NCBI GenBank assembly: GCA_018992685.1
Contig: JACVGT010000002.1
Location: forward strand, 16,294 to 80,293
From: Theionarchaea archaeon
GTDB lineage: Archaea > Methanobacteriota_B > Thermococci > Methanofastidiosales > SZ-28-30
Length of the DNA: 64,000 bases
Direction: 5' to 3'
Position numbers and translations under genes: made by a program. How positions within the stretch are numbered: the first letter of the stretch is position 1; every line of letters begins with the position of its first letter. Shown here one piece after another: positions 43,799 through 53,026 of this stretch. The notes beneath the pieces are model-generated. The model made no database searches. It was not told the DNA's origin and saw only the letters and a program-made list of their open reading frames with translations.

Positions 43799-46237
43799 AT
43801 GATACATTGTCCAGTATGCGGAGCAGAGAATCCTGTAGATTCTTTCTTCTGCGGAAGATGTGGAGAAAAGATAATTATTGAAAAGAGATCTCTGATTGAC
43901 TGGCCAGATTTTGAGAAGGCAGTTATTGACCGTTTGAAGAGAAACATTGGAAAAGAAGAAGATGATAATCAGAATAGAGCTATTGGAGCTCCTATCAACA
44001 GCTCTCTCTTCGTGGTTGCAGGTCCAGGGAGTGGCAAGACCACGGTTGTCGCTCTCAGAATACTGAAGTTGATATTTGTGGACGGTATAGATCCATCTTG
44101 TATCATCGCGACGACTTTTACACGCAAAGCAGCAGCTGAACTCCGATCTCGAATTCTTGGATGGGGAGATCAACTCAAACAATGGTTCATTACTGGCTCC
44201 ATCTCTGAGTCTGATAGAGAATGGCTGAAAAAGCTTGATTTGAATCGGATTATTACAGGAACTCTTGATGAAATTGCAGAAACAATTTTAGGGGAAAACC
44301 GTTTCCCCGGAGACACTCCCCCTATTATAATCGAAAATTTCGTGTCAAAAGTACTGATGTTAAAATGTGGTCTTCTTCAGACCAATCTGCATTCTGATAT
44401 GAACCTGGAAAACTTCATTATCTTTCTGAGAGATAGTAAATGGGAACTCACTATTTCGGAGAAGTGTTCCATTTTGCTCGAGTTGAAAGACAGATTTCTT
44501 CATGACCGTGTAGACGTTAGAGAATATCGTTCAGACTCCAGACACGCGGGAGCCAGACTAGCGTGTGAGGCAATAGGGGCATATATAGTTGAACTGAAGA
44601 AGAAAGATCTCTTTGATTTCGCATTATTGGAATTACGATTATTCAATGATCTTAAAAATGGATTGTTAAATGAATTCCTTGGCAGTATCAGGTTTCTTCT
44701 AGTTGATGAATACCAGGATACGAATTTGCTCCAGGAAGGAATTTATTTTGAAATTGCCAACGTGGTCACGAGAAATGATGGGAGCATTACTGTTGTTGGA
44801 GACGACGACCAGTCTCTGTACCGATTTAGAGGGGCAACAGTTGACCTTTTCAAGACATTTCAGGAGAGAGTGAGTGAACAGCTGGGTCTGAACCCGTCTC
44901 AGATATTTCTTTCCAACAACTATAGATCGACGTCGACTATTGTTAATTTTTGTAATGATTTCATCAGACTTGATCAAAATTATCAGAAGACAAGAGTCAA
45001 AGAGAAGCCTTCTGTAAGACCAGCTCGTGCTAGGAGAAATCCAGAGTTCCCAGTCATCGGAATGTTCAGGCCTAATGTTGATCAGCTTGCACAGGATATT
45101 GCCACGTTTGTCCACGAAGTCATCCGTGGGAAGGGCTTCCGTATCAGGGATAATCAGAACGACATGACCTACACTATAAGAGTTGACGCTGACAGAGGAG
45201 GTCCTGCAGATGTTGCCCTTCTCTTTCATTCTCCTCGTGAATATAGTTATGAAAGAAGGAGACTCCCCTTGCTTTTGCGAGAAGAATTCAGCAAGTTCTT
45301 GCCACCACTCCTGGTTTTCAATCCTCGAGGTCAGAATTTCGAGGAAATTCCTACTGTCAAAATACTCTGTGGCTTGTTACTGGAATGCATAGACCCAGGT
45401 AGTCGCGTCCAAAATGCGCTTAACCTCTCCTCTGCAGCACATGAGGTCATGGAAAAGTGGAGGGAGACTGCAAGGAGGTATGTTGAAACAAATCATGTAT
45501 CCTCATCAATGGGCAGCCTTCGTTCCTTCATAGATACCTGGCAGAAAAGATCAACCCCAGGAATGAAGCGAAAAGTCAACATGAACGTGTCTCTGATAGC
45601 ATTGGTGTACAAACTTATTACGTGGATACCACCCATGCAGGATGACATAGAGAATCTGGTCTATCTGGAAGCCATCGTAAGAACGATCAATCAACTGAAC
45701 CCTTCTGGTAGATATGGGGGGCACATTGTGCTCAACAGTGAGAAGCTCTGGTTGCAGCAGGATTCCATAGAAGAAGCGATATACAGTATATTTTTCCCCA
45801 TGGCATCTGGAGCAGTGGAGGTCAACGAGGATCTTTTTGAAACTCTTCCCAGGGACAGAGTCAACTGCATGTCCATTCATCAATCCAAGGGCCTGGAATT
45901 CCCTCTTGTTATCGTGGATGTGGGTTCTGAATTTCTAGGAGATAATGAAATGCAGGCATTCAAGAGATTCCCAAGACGAGGTGGAAGGACAAGTAGAATC
46001 GAAGATGAGACCAGAGACTATTCTGATCTGAGATTTTTCACAAGAACAGGCTTAGATAGGGAATTTGACGATTTGATTAGATTATATTTTGAAGCCTATA
46101 GTAGAGCCAAAGACTGCCTGATGCTCGTAGGCCTGGAAAGCGTCAAGTCTGGTCGAGTACCACATGTCGCCACCGGATGGGATCGAAACAGAACCTGGTT
46201 CTGGAGGCATACACTTGGAAATGTGCTCTATATCTAG
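43799..46237 (+). CDS. UvrD/PcrA-like SF1A helicase with N-terminal zinc ribbon
   Basis: A protein of 812 residues. The first 25 form a zinc ribbon (C4, C7, C18, C21: HCPVCGAEN...FFCGRCGEK). Helicase motifs follow: Q-motif NQNRAI (57-62), Walker A GPGSGKTT (75-82), Ia TTFTRKAAAELRSRI, II DEYQDT (303-308), III VGDDDQSLYRFRGA (333-346), IV NNYRST (373-378), V SIHQSKGLEFPLVIV and VI FEAYSRAKDCLMLVG. It should be a 3'-to-5' DNA translocase. The stop is 12 nt before the nuclease gene's ATG. The zinc ribbon on a UvrD helicase is unusual and may target a partner or the DNA. AddA- and UvrD-like helicases often pair with a RecB/AddB nuclease, as here. Confidence 0.93.
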   Translation: MIHCPVCGAENPVDSFFCGRCGEKIIIEKRSLIDWPDFEKAVIDRLKRNIGKEEDDNQNRAIGAPINSSLFVVAGPGSGKTTVVALRILKLIFVDGIDPSCIIATTFTRKAAAELRSRILGWGDQLKQWFITGSISESDREWLKKLDLNRIITGTLDEIAETILGENRFPGDTPPIIIENFVSKVLMLKCGLLQTNLHSDMNLENFIIFLRDSKWELTISEKCSILLELKDRFLHDRVDVREYRSDSRHAGARLACEAIGAYIVELKKKDLFDFALLELRLFNDLKNGLLNEFLGSIRFLLVDEYQDTNLLQEGIYFEIANVVTRNDGSITVVGDDDQSLYRFRGATVDLFKTFQERVSEQLGLNPSQIFLSNNYRSTSTIVNFCNDFIRLDQNYQKTRVKEKPSVRPARARRNPEFPVIGMFRPNVDQLAQDIATFVHEVIRGKGFRIRDNQNDMTYTIRVDADRGGPADVALLFHSPREYSYERRRLPLLLREEFSKFLPPLLVFNPRGQNFEEIPTVKILCGLLLECIDPGSRVQNALNLSSAAHEVMEKWRETARRYVETNHVSSSMGSLRSFIDTWQKRSTPGMKRKVNMNVSLIALVYKLITWIPPMQDDIENLVYLEAIVRTINQLNPSGRYGGHIVLNSEKLWLQQDSIEEAIYSIFFPMASGAVEVNEDLFETLPRDRVNCMSIHQSKGLEFPLVIVDVGSEFLGDNEMQAFKRFPRRGGRTSRIEDETRDYSDLRFFTRTGLDREFDDLIRLYFEAYSRAKDCLMLVGLESVKSGRVPHVATGWDRNRTWFWRHTLGNVLYI

Positions 46238-46249
46238 GATGTGAGAGGA

Positions 46250-47440
46250 ATGACATTATCACCACAAGTCCCGCCGTACAAGATACCTGAATACAGCCTG
46301 ACAGGAGATTTACTGGCATACTTGAATTGTGGACTTCAATACAGGTACCATAATAGAGGATGTCTGCCGCCTTCAAGGCCAATTCAGTTGTGGTTTGGTG
46401 AGTTCATTCATTCAGTCATGGAGGAAGCTTTCCTCCAATGGAAGCAAGATGCTCAGAAGAAGATATTTCCATGGATGTGGAATCCTGATATCCGCAACAT
46501 TGAGCAAGAGATAGGCAAAAGACTGAGAGCACGAGGACTGATTCCACCTGCGAGAATCTTCTGCCCGTATGACTCATCATACCGGAGACAGGGATGGTGT
46601 CCAGATGGAAAGCACCCTCATAAACTGATTGCAAGCCGGAGAGCTGAAGAAGCGATTAACACATGGGGGGTACATCTCTTTCCCTTAATTGACAGTGCTG
46701 AGGTCCGGCTGAAAGGTATTCGTGATATGCCTGGTTCTACGGGGGAAAGGAGGTGTGATTACTATGAGATAACAGGGATCATTGATGTGATAAGCTCTGT
46801 CAATCTTCGTAATTCACTGTCTGGAAACCTGATATTGCACTACATGCAGAGAAACCCCGCTGTGAAGAAGTACATTGACAGTCTGAAGGGGCCTGAGTAT
46901 GAGATTATCGTTGACTACAAAGGAATGGGGAGACCCTCTTTAGGAGACCCGAGAAGAACCTGGACGTATCATGAATGGCAAATACTCACGTATGCCTGGC
47001 TTCGCAGTCAGCAGCCCGATGCCAGGCCTGTAGCTGCGGGGATCATTTTCTATCTCAATGAATTGGCGCCGGTGAGGCGAGACATCAGAGAGCTGCGCGA
47101 GAGTGTAGAAAGAGGTTCAACAGATGTCGTACCTCAAGGACAGGATTTAGACGTCGTCCAGAGTCTGGGAAGGAACGTACCCTTCCCATTTCTCTCGAGA
47201 GAATTCAGGGAAGAAAGGTCTATAAGGATTATTCCAATGAGTGAAGAGAGAGTCCAAGCCTCTCTACATGAATTTGATACTGTGGTGAAAAACATCGAAT
47301 CTTGCGTGCACCTGGAGGTTTCTGGAAATGGCATTAGGTCGTCATGGCCTGCACAACCACTTGAACGTATGTGCACGCTCTGCGATTTCAGGACATTCTG
47401 CCCACATCCGGACGTCTCTGAGTATGGAGAAAGCAGATGA
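46250..47440 (+). CDS. PD-(D/E)XK nuclease, Cas4/AddB-like, with candidate Fe-S cluster
   Basis: A protein of 396 residues. From the GTG at 46241, residues are H57 (FGEFIHSVMEEAF), D182 (EITGIIDVIS), D225-x-K227 (IIVDYKGM) and Q247/Y251 (HEWQILTYAW), which make the RecB-type active site. C30 (YLNCGLQYRY) and C378, C381, C387 (MCTLCDFRTFCP) match the four Cys of the Fe-S cluster in Cas4 and AddB. The ATG at 46250 follows GGATGTGA; the GTG at 46241 is an alternative. Probably a single-strand or end-directed DNA nuclease working with the helicase. The gene overlaps or abuts the TGT-like gene. Confidence 0.9.
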   Translation: MTLSPQVPPYKIPEYSLTGDLLAYLNCGLQYRYHNRGCLPPSRPIQLWFGEFIHSVMEEAFLQWKQDAQKKIFPWMWNPDIRNIEQEIGKRLRARGLIPPARIFCPYDSSYRRQGWCPDGKHPHKLIASRRAEEAINTWGVHLFPLIDSAEVRLKGIRDMPGSTGERRCDYYEITGIIDVISSVNLRNSLSGNLILHYMQRNPAVKKYIDSLKGPEYEIIVDYKGMGRPSLGDPRRTWTYHEWQILTYAWLRSQQPDARPVAAGIIFYLNELAPVRRDIRELRESVERGSTDVVPQGQDLDVVQSLGRNVPFPFLSREFREERSIRIIPMSEERVQASLHEFDTVVKNIESCVHLEVSGNGIRSSWPAQPLERMCTLCDFRTFCPHPDVSEYGESR

Positions 47441-47444
47441 TACT

Positions 47445-48701
47445 ATGGAAATGAAGTTCTATTTGCCAGATTGGGAAGACCGGCTGGATCCAGATTTTGA
47501 TTTCGCCAATGACGAATATTCGGAAGGGCACAAAGAGAACCCCTATACATATGATATGTATGCGCATCAGCTCTTTGATACACCTCTCTGTGATGGAATT
47601 CTCGTCAGTCTGAGTATTTTCAGATCGAAAATCTCTTTGAATAAGGAAGAGACAAGCTATAGTATACGAGATTGCAGGAACATAAAGGATTTCCTCAGAA
47701 TCCCGGGAGATTCCACATTGAGAGTCATGGGCGATTGTGGGGCTTTTGGATATGTCAAAGAAATAGAGCCTCCAAAGCCCTTTTATAGTGTTGAAAATGT
47801 GGTCAATTTATATGAGAAGCTTGGATTTGATTTTGGGGTGTCTGTGGATCATCTGGTTGTGGATTACGTGTTGACAAAGAATATTCGCAATGGAAAGAGA
47901 GAAAAGAGGGTTATGTCCATAGATGAGAAGAGAAAGAGGATTCAATTAACGCTGAAAAACGCGGAAGAATTCTTGAGGTTGCACAAGAAAGAGAAGTGCG
48001 ATTTCATTCCGGTGGGTGTTGCTCAAGGGTATGATCAGGACACATACCGGCGATCAGTGAGGAACCTGACGAGAATGGGGTACGAATATATTGGAATGGG
48101 CGGCCTGGTGCAGTACTCCTCGGAATTCATACTACATGTTTTAAGAAGTATTAATTCATTGATTAAAGGGAAAGATGTTCATTTATTTGGCACTGTAAGA
48201 CCAGATTATTTGAGGGATTTTGAAAGCCTGGGTGCAACGAGTTTTGACAGTGCTTCGTTTCTTCGCAAGGCCTGGCTCAGAGATGGACAGAACTATCTGG
48301 CACCAAATGGAAAATGGTACAGTGCAATTAGAGTCCCCCAATCCTCAAACTCCAGACTTATGAGGACCGCCCGTTTGAATGATTTCTCTCTGGATGATCT
48401 CAGGAGGATGGAACTTGATTCCCTGGAAGCGTTGATTGACTATGATCAGACTGAGAGTGATCTGGACCACGTCCTGGATGTCGTCCTGAGATATGATGGC
48501 CTCCTCTTGCGAAGCACCAAACATGGAAACCTTAGAAAGAATTACAGGAAAACATTGTTAGATATGCCATGGAAACACTGCAAATGTGATATCTGCAGGA
48601 AGATAGGAATACATGTGATCATTTTTAGAGGGTCGAACCGAAACAAACGCAGAGGATTCCATAATATATGGATCCTGAATAGGCTGAAGAATGACATTTG
48701 A
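47445..48701 (+). CDS. TGT-superfamily base-exchange protein, DpdA-like
   Basis: A protein of 418 residues (from ATG 47445; ATG 47424 would overlap the nuclease gene by 17 nt). It has the hallmarks of tRNA-guanine transglycosylases: D97 in MGDCGAFGYVKE (cf. DSGGFQ), the barrel segment IPVGVAQGYDQDTYRRSVRNL, then YIGMGGLV, the nucleophile-like D268 in TSFDSASF, and the zinc site C379-x-C381-x2-C384...H406. Overall it is closer in layout to DNA-modifying DpdA than to archaeal tRNA ArcTGT, as there is no PUA domain. DpdA inserts preQ0 in DNA. With a helicase and nuclease it may modify or discriminate DNA. The precursor genes are not in the window. Confidence 0.85.
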   Translation: MEMKFYLPDWEDRLDPDFDFANDEYSEGHKENPYTYDMYAHQLFDTPLCDGILVSLSIFRSKISLNKEETSYSIRDCRNIKDFLRIPGDSTLRVMGDCGAFGYVKEIEPPKPFYSVENVVNLYEKLGFDFGVSVDHLVVDYVLTKNIRNGKREKRVMSIDEKRKRIQLTLKNAEEFLRLHKKEKCDFIPVGVAQGYDQDTYRRSVRNLTRMGYEYIGMGGLVQYSSEFILHVLRSINSLIKGKDVHLFGTVRPDYLRDFESLGATSFDSASFLRKAWLRDGQNYLAPNGKWYSAIRVPQSSNSRLMRTARLNDFSLDDLRRMELDSLEALIDYDQTESDLDHVLDVVLRYDGLLLRSTKHGNLRKNYRKTLLDMPWKHCKCDICRKIGIHVIIFRGSNRNKRRGFHNIWILNRLKNDI

Positions 48702-48887
48702 TGTCTGGTAGGACATGGGCCATCTTCGGGCACAGATCTGTGCATGCTTTGGTCAACAAGCATCCTTGAGGATAGACTGCGGACCTGGCGCTTGAGCTTC
48801 TTGGTGAGAAACTGATCTCAAGGAAGGAGGTGCTTTTTGCTGAAAACGGTAGCGTTTCAGTCGTTTAGGAGGAGTATAACCAGTAAT

Positions 48888-49565
48888 TCAGATATGCCAA
48901 TAAAGTGGATACTGCCCTAAAAGCACATTGTACTTTGGTCCCTTCTTATCCTCATTTTCAGAGGGATATTTTGTTATTGCTTCATAAAGAAGAGGTTCTA
49001 GCTTTGTTTCAACATATTCTGCTTGTTTTTCAGTCAAGTAACCTTTCCATACACGCGGGATGAACCCCTTCACATTATTCAGTTTGATGTTAATTCTTGA
49101 ATTTCTGGTAATTGACAGAATTTTCATATCTCCATCCTTAATTACCTCATGGCTGATCTCAGCAAGTGTTGCATAGAACTGATATTCAAGGAGAACCAGG
49201 TGTAAGTACTTTTTCAGCATTGTAACATCATTTGACTCAAAGATATCTTTGAAATCCACTCTTAACTGTAATCGGTCACATTCGGGCAGCGTATAGATCT
49301 TTCTAAAGCGTCCCGTTGCTGGTACTGATACTGATAGAATTTCAGTTTCAACCATTTTTGTCAGATGGTATGATAGAGTGCTTCTCTGTATGCGAGTGAG
49401 CTCCATGAGTTCTTCAGTAGTTGCCTGGTTTTCTCTCAGGATGAAAAAGTAGATTCTCGCTCTTTGAGGATCCTGAAGAACCTCCAACTGTTCTATTACT
49501 GTGTCTACATCAATTGTCGTGACTTTGAGTTCTTTCTCAATCCTATCGTGTGGTTCTCCAGTCAT
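48888..49565 (-). CDS. ArsR-type winged-helix regulator
   Basis: A protein of 225 residues with an N-terminal winged helix (DVDTVIEQLEVLQDPQRARIYFFILRENQATTEELMELTRIQRSTLSYHLTKMVETEILSV...RKIYTLP). The C-terminal 120 residues are of unknown fold. A TATA box (CTTTATAAC, near 49594) lies upstream, and the perfect palindrome GGTCATATGACC is next to the ATG, suggesting self-control and control of the divergent gene. Confidence 0.78.
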   Translation of the reverse strand: MTGEPHDRIEKELKVTTIDVDTVIEQLEVLQDPQRARIYFFILRENQATTEELMELTRIQRSTLSYHLTKMVETEILSVSVPATGRFRKIYTLPECDRLQLRVDFKDIFESNDVTMLKKYLHLVLLEYQFYATLAEISHEVIKDGDMKILSITRNSRINIKLNNVKGFIPRVWKGYLTEKQAEYVETKLEPLLYEAITKYPSENEDKKGPKYNVLLGQYPLYWHI

Positions 49566-49569
49566 ATTT

Positions 49570-49581
49570 GGTCATATGACC
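49570..49581. promoter_or_regulatory. Perfect palindrome between the ArsR-like gene and the beta-lactamase-like gene
   Basis: GGTCATATGACC, 12 nt, located at the predicted transcription start of the ArsR-like gene, a few nucleotides before its ATG. A likely operator for the regulator. Confidence 0.55.
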
Positions 49582-49663
49582 TTCATTGCGATAGTTATAA
49601 AGTTTTCGATTACCGTCGAAACATTTTTATACTCATCGAATTATAGAATCTCAGGTGATACGA

Positions 49664-51112
49664 ATGGACCTGGAAAGAGCCAAAGAGCAGCATGCCCTGA
49701 TAGCAAAAGCCCTGGAAGAACTGGATTTTGGAAAATTGTATTTACAATTCATGACCGAAATGCCAAAAAAAGGATGCACATGGTTACAGAAATTTATAAG
49801 AGAGCACAGGTACGAATTAGAAGACGAGGAAAAGAAGGAAACCCTTCTATTCATCTATATTTTTGGGAAATTACTCGCTGGAGAACAATTCTACTTTATC
49901 AATTCACGAAATATCTCAGAGAAACTAATAGAGGTGGATTTTTTTACCTCCAAGAGTAATGTAATCTTATTCTCAAAAATGAGCAGAAAATCAACAGAAA
50001 ATATGGATTTGGATCTACTGAAGATTACTTTTCCCGGGTTTGAAGACATGTATCAAGATAATACTCTCGTATCATTAGAAGAAGCAGTAACCAGACTGGA
50101 CAGAATCTTTGATGAGCTTGAGGAGAAGAACATCTTTTCGGGGAGTGTTGGCATCACCAAGAATGATGAATTCATTTTCAGACGATCGTTGGGAGAGGCA
50201 GACATGAGATATCATGTTCCCAATAACATAGACACCAAATTTAATCTGGGTTCAATGAACAAGATATTTACTGCTGTAGCGATTTTACAACTGTATGAAG
50301 AGAAGAAGCTCGATATCCTCGACACGGTTGCAACATTTTTGCCGGAATTTCCACATGGAGACGAAATATCTATTCATCACTTGCTATCACACACTTCAGG
50401 GCTGGGGTCTTTTTGGAATCAAAAGTTTGAACAGAGGTTCAAGAGCATTCGATCCATTGATGATTATATGGACTTATTTATTGAAGAAAGTCTTCTTTTT
50501 CAACCCGGAGAGCGCTTTGAATACAGCAACGCAGGATTTATTGTGTTAGGAAAAATAATTGAAGTAATCACAGGTAAATCATACGATGAATACGTTCAAC
50601 AGCATATCTATGATGTTGCAGGAATGCAGAATACCTGCTGCTACGAAATAGACCGAACCGTTCCAAATCTGGCAATGGGGTACACCCATGACCCCGATAT
50701 TGACAGGGGTTGCCAGGATCACTACATTAATAATTTCCTGATGATACCCGTGAAGGGCAGCTCTGCGGGGGGCGGTTATTCTACACTTGATGACCTCGTA
50801 TCATTTGCCAAAGCGCTGAAAAAAGGAGAATTAATCTCTGAGCATTCATTGAACATGATGCAAGAACCACGTATCACAAAGGGAATCGAATCCCGACCCT
50901 CAGAGGATTATGGTTATGGATGTCAAACGGGAAGTATAGGGAAAAATAAGTTTTACGGTCATGGTGGTGGTGCTCCCGGTGTAGCAACGATGCTAATGAT
51001 CTTCCCAGATATCGATGTAGTTGTAGCACTACTCAGTAATTGGGATCCCATGTATGAGATTTTTGCTGAACAACAGATTTTGAACATCGTCATGAGAGTG
51101 AGCTTTTCCTAA
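49664..51112 (+). CDS. Serine beta-lactamase-like hydrolase with N-terminal extension
   Basis: A protein of 482 residues. The C-terminal 340 are a class-C beta-lactamase/penicillin-binding fold with S197-x-x-K200 (LGSMNKIF), Y287-S-N (FEYSNAGF) and HGGGAPG for the KTG-like triad. The first about 140 residues are not recognised. There is no signal peptide, so it is probably cytoplasmic, an esterase or peptidase rather than antibiotic resistance. The ATG at 49664 follows GGTGAT; the GTG at 49655 is an alternative. A TATA box (ATTTTTATAC, near 49624) lies upstream. Divergent from the ArsR-like regulator. Confidence 0.88.
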   Translation: MDLERAKEQHALIAKALEELDFGKLYLQFMTEMPKKGCTWLQKFIREHRYELEDEEKKETLLFIYIFGKLLAGEQFYFINSRNISEKLIEVDFFTSKSNVILFSKMSRKSTENMDLDLLKITFPGFEDMYQDNTLVSLEEAVTRLDRIFDELEEKNIFSGSVGITKNDEFIFRRSLGEADMRYHVPNNIDTKFNLGSMNKIFTAVAILQLYEEKKLDILDTVATFLPEFPHGDEISIHHLLSHTSGLGSFWNQKFEQRFKSIRSIDDYMDLFIEESLLFQPGERFEYSNAGFIVLGKIIEVITGKSYDEYVQQHIYDVAGMQNTCCYEIDRTVPNLAMGYTHDPDIDRGCQDHYINNFLMIPVKGSSAGGGYSTLDDLVSFAKALKKGELISEHSLNMMQEPRITKGIESRPSEDYGYGCQTGSIGKNKFYGHGGGAPGVATMLMIFPDIDVVVALLSNWDPMYEIFAEQQILNIVMRVSFS

Positions 51113-51233
51113 AATCCTGTAAAACCGGTTCTTGTCTAATTCATTTCTCCAGTAAGACTCTCGCCCACTGATGGTTAATCCGATCTTGAGGAAGGAGGAA
51201 GTATGTGGAAGAGACAAAATGTCTAAAGGTCTC

Positions 51234-52019
51234 CTACGATCTCATAAGTATCACAAGGGGGGAATTCTCCACTGGGTGACTCTGTACTATGGCTTCGACT
51301 CCAAAAATCTCTCTCATATTTTTCACAGTCAGCACTTTTTCAGGATTCCCAAAAGCAAGAACATTTCCTTCTTTTAAGACTATTAACCTATCAGAATACA
51401 AGGATGCAAGGTTTAGATCATGGATAGCACAGATCACAATCAGCCCCTCTTCTGTCAACCGTTTCACGAGATCGAATATCTCGATCTGATGGCGAATGTC
51501 AAGGTTGGCTGTGGGTTCATCAAGTAACAAAACCTTTGGAGATTGGGCGAGTGCCCTGGCAATAATAACCCTCTGTCTTTCTCCTCCTGAGAGATTCGTT
51601 ATCACCCTATCTCTCAAATGAAAGGTATCAGTAGCCTCCATCGCCTTTCGTGCAATCTCAATATCCTCCTTCCCCTCAAATTGGAACAGGGTTAAATGAG
51701 GATTCCTCCCCATTACTACAATATCAGATACAGTGAAGGAGAAGGTCATGGGAGAGTCCTGTGGTATCACTGCAAGAATTCGAGCCACCTCTTTCAACTT
51801 CATGGACTCAATCTCCACATCTCCCAGATAGACAGTACCACATGTTGGTTTCAATATCTTACTCATGACATGAAGCAGGGTTGATTTTCCGGAACCGTTA
51901 GGTCCAATGACTCCTATGAATTCCCCTTCTCTCGCAGTAAAATTGATATCCTGCAGCACATCGCCCAGGTTATACCCTGCATGGATGTGCTGTACTCTAA
52001 CCTTTTGCAAACATATCAC
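51234..52019 (-). CDS. btuD: Corrinoid ABC transporter ATP-binding protein
   Basis: A protein of 261 residues with Walker A GPNGSGKST, signature LSGGERQRV and Walker B VLLLDEPTANLD, of the FecE/BtuD type (VIPQDSPMTFSFTVSDIVVMGRNPHL). It energises the permease made by the preceding gene. The start is uncertain: GTG 52019, or TTG 52010 which has a better-spaced GAGGTGAT. It overlaps the permease gene. An iron-siderophore role is possible from family alone; corrinoid is preferred because of the shared operator with the cobalamin genes. Confidence 0.9.
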   Translation of the reverse strand: MICLQKVRVQHIHAGYNLGDVLQDINFTAREGEFIGVIGPNGSGKSTLLHVMSKILKPTCGTVYLGDVEIESMKLKEVARILAVIPQDSPMTFSFTVSDIVVMGRNPHLTLFQFEGKEDIEIARKAMEATDTFHLRDRVITNLSGGERQRVIIARALAQSPKVLLLDEPTANLDIRHQIEIFDLVKRLTEEGLIVICAIHDLNLASLYSDRLIVLKEGNVLAFGNPEKVLTVKNMREIFGVEAIVQSHPVENSPLVILMRS

Positions 52020-52998
52020 CTCGCTTCTTTCTCAGTAAATAAATGAAGAATGGAGCCCCAAAAAATGCAGTCACCACCCCCACCGGCAATTCAGAAGGTG
52101 AAATTACCGTCCGTGCCACATTATCAGCCCATATCATGAAAATTCCCCCAAGGACAGCAGAGCTGGGTAGTAAAATCCTGTGGTCCGGACCCACAATGAT
52201 TCTCACCATGTGGGGGACAACGAGCCCGACAAACCCAATGATACCACTCACAGACACGGCTGCACCAGTCATCAGTGACGTCATCACCACCAGGACTCTC
52301 TTAACAGCATCCACCTCCACTCCCAGATGTTGCGCAGTTTCTTCTCCCAGGAGGATGGCATTCAAGTCCCGTGAAAAGAGAAGAGATACCATAATGCCAC
52401 CACCTGTAAAGGGGAGTAACAAGAAGACATATGTCCAGCTTGCAGTCCCGAACCCTCCCATTAGCCAAAAATACAGACTGTGAAGCCATTTTTCCGAGAC
52501 ATAAATCAGAAAAGAGAGAACTGCAGACAGAAACGTAGACATGGCAATTCCCGATAGCAGGAGGGTCTCAACCGACATGGTACCATTCGTCTGTGCAATA
52601 GTATACACAGCACAAATAGTGATTGTTGAAAAGAAAAAAGCAAGAAGAGGAACAAAATATATGGATGTGAGGGCAAGGCCAGACACGATGGCAACTGCTG
52701 CTCCCACTCCTGCTCCCGAAGACACTCCTAAAATGAAGGGATCTGCCATGGGATTTCTGAAAAGCCCCTGCATGATGCAGCCAGAAGTGCCAAGACATCC
52801 CCCCACCATCATGGCCAATAAGACTCTGGGGAGCCGTATCTTAAGAATGATGGCTTCCTGAGCCGCATTATAGTAGTGGGTATCGAAGAATATTCTCATA
52901 ATCGTTATGACATTGATCCGTATTGATCCAAGAGCAATAGACACAAGTACAGTTATGAGAAGAATTAGAAGGAGAGAAGAAAGTTTGAATCCCTTCAT
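51997..52998 (-). CDS. btuC: Corrinoid ABC transporter permease
   Basis: A protein of 333 residues, FecCD/BtuC family, with about ten helices and the segments LRLPRVLLAMMVGGCLGTSGCIMQGLFRNPMADPFILGVSSGAG and GFVGLVVPHMVRIIVGPDHR (coupling helix). It forms the membrane channel with BtuD and BtuF. The gene lies 28 nt after btuF with GAAGGTG before the ATG. Confidence 0.92.
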   Translation of the reverse strand: MKGFKLSSLLLILLITVLVSIALGSIRINVITIMRIFFDTHYYNAAQEAIILKIRLPRVLLAMMVGGCLGTSGCIMQGLFRNPMADPFILGVSSGAGVGAAVAIVSGLALTSIYFVPLLAFFFSTITICAVYTIAQTNGTMSVETLLLSGIAMSTFLSAVLSFLIYVSEKWLHSLYFWLMGGFGTASWTYVFLLLPFTGGGIMVSLLFSRDLNAILLGEETAQHLGVEVDAVKRVLVVMTSLMTGAAVSVSGIIGFVGLVVPHMVRIIVGPDHRILLPSSAVLGGIFMIWADNVARTVISPSELPVGVVTAFFGAPFFIYLLRKKRGDMFAKG

Positions 52999-53026
52999 TC
53001 AGAACACCTTCTTCTGAGAAAGCCAT

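Noticed and set aside
47328..47444. N-terminal extension of the DpdA-like ORF
   Set aside because: These codons lie inside the nuclease gene in another frame and resemble no TGT sequence.
43799..48701. CRISPR-Cas adaptation genes, because the nuclease is Cas4-like
   Set aside because: No repeats, Cas1 or Cas2 are present; helicase pairing fits an AddAB-like or modification-linked role better.
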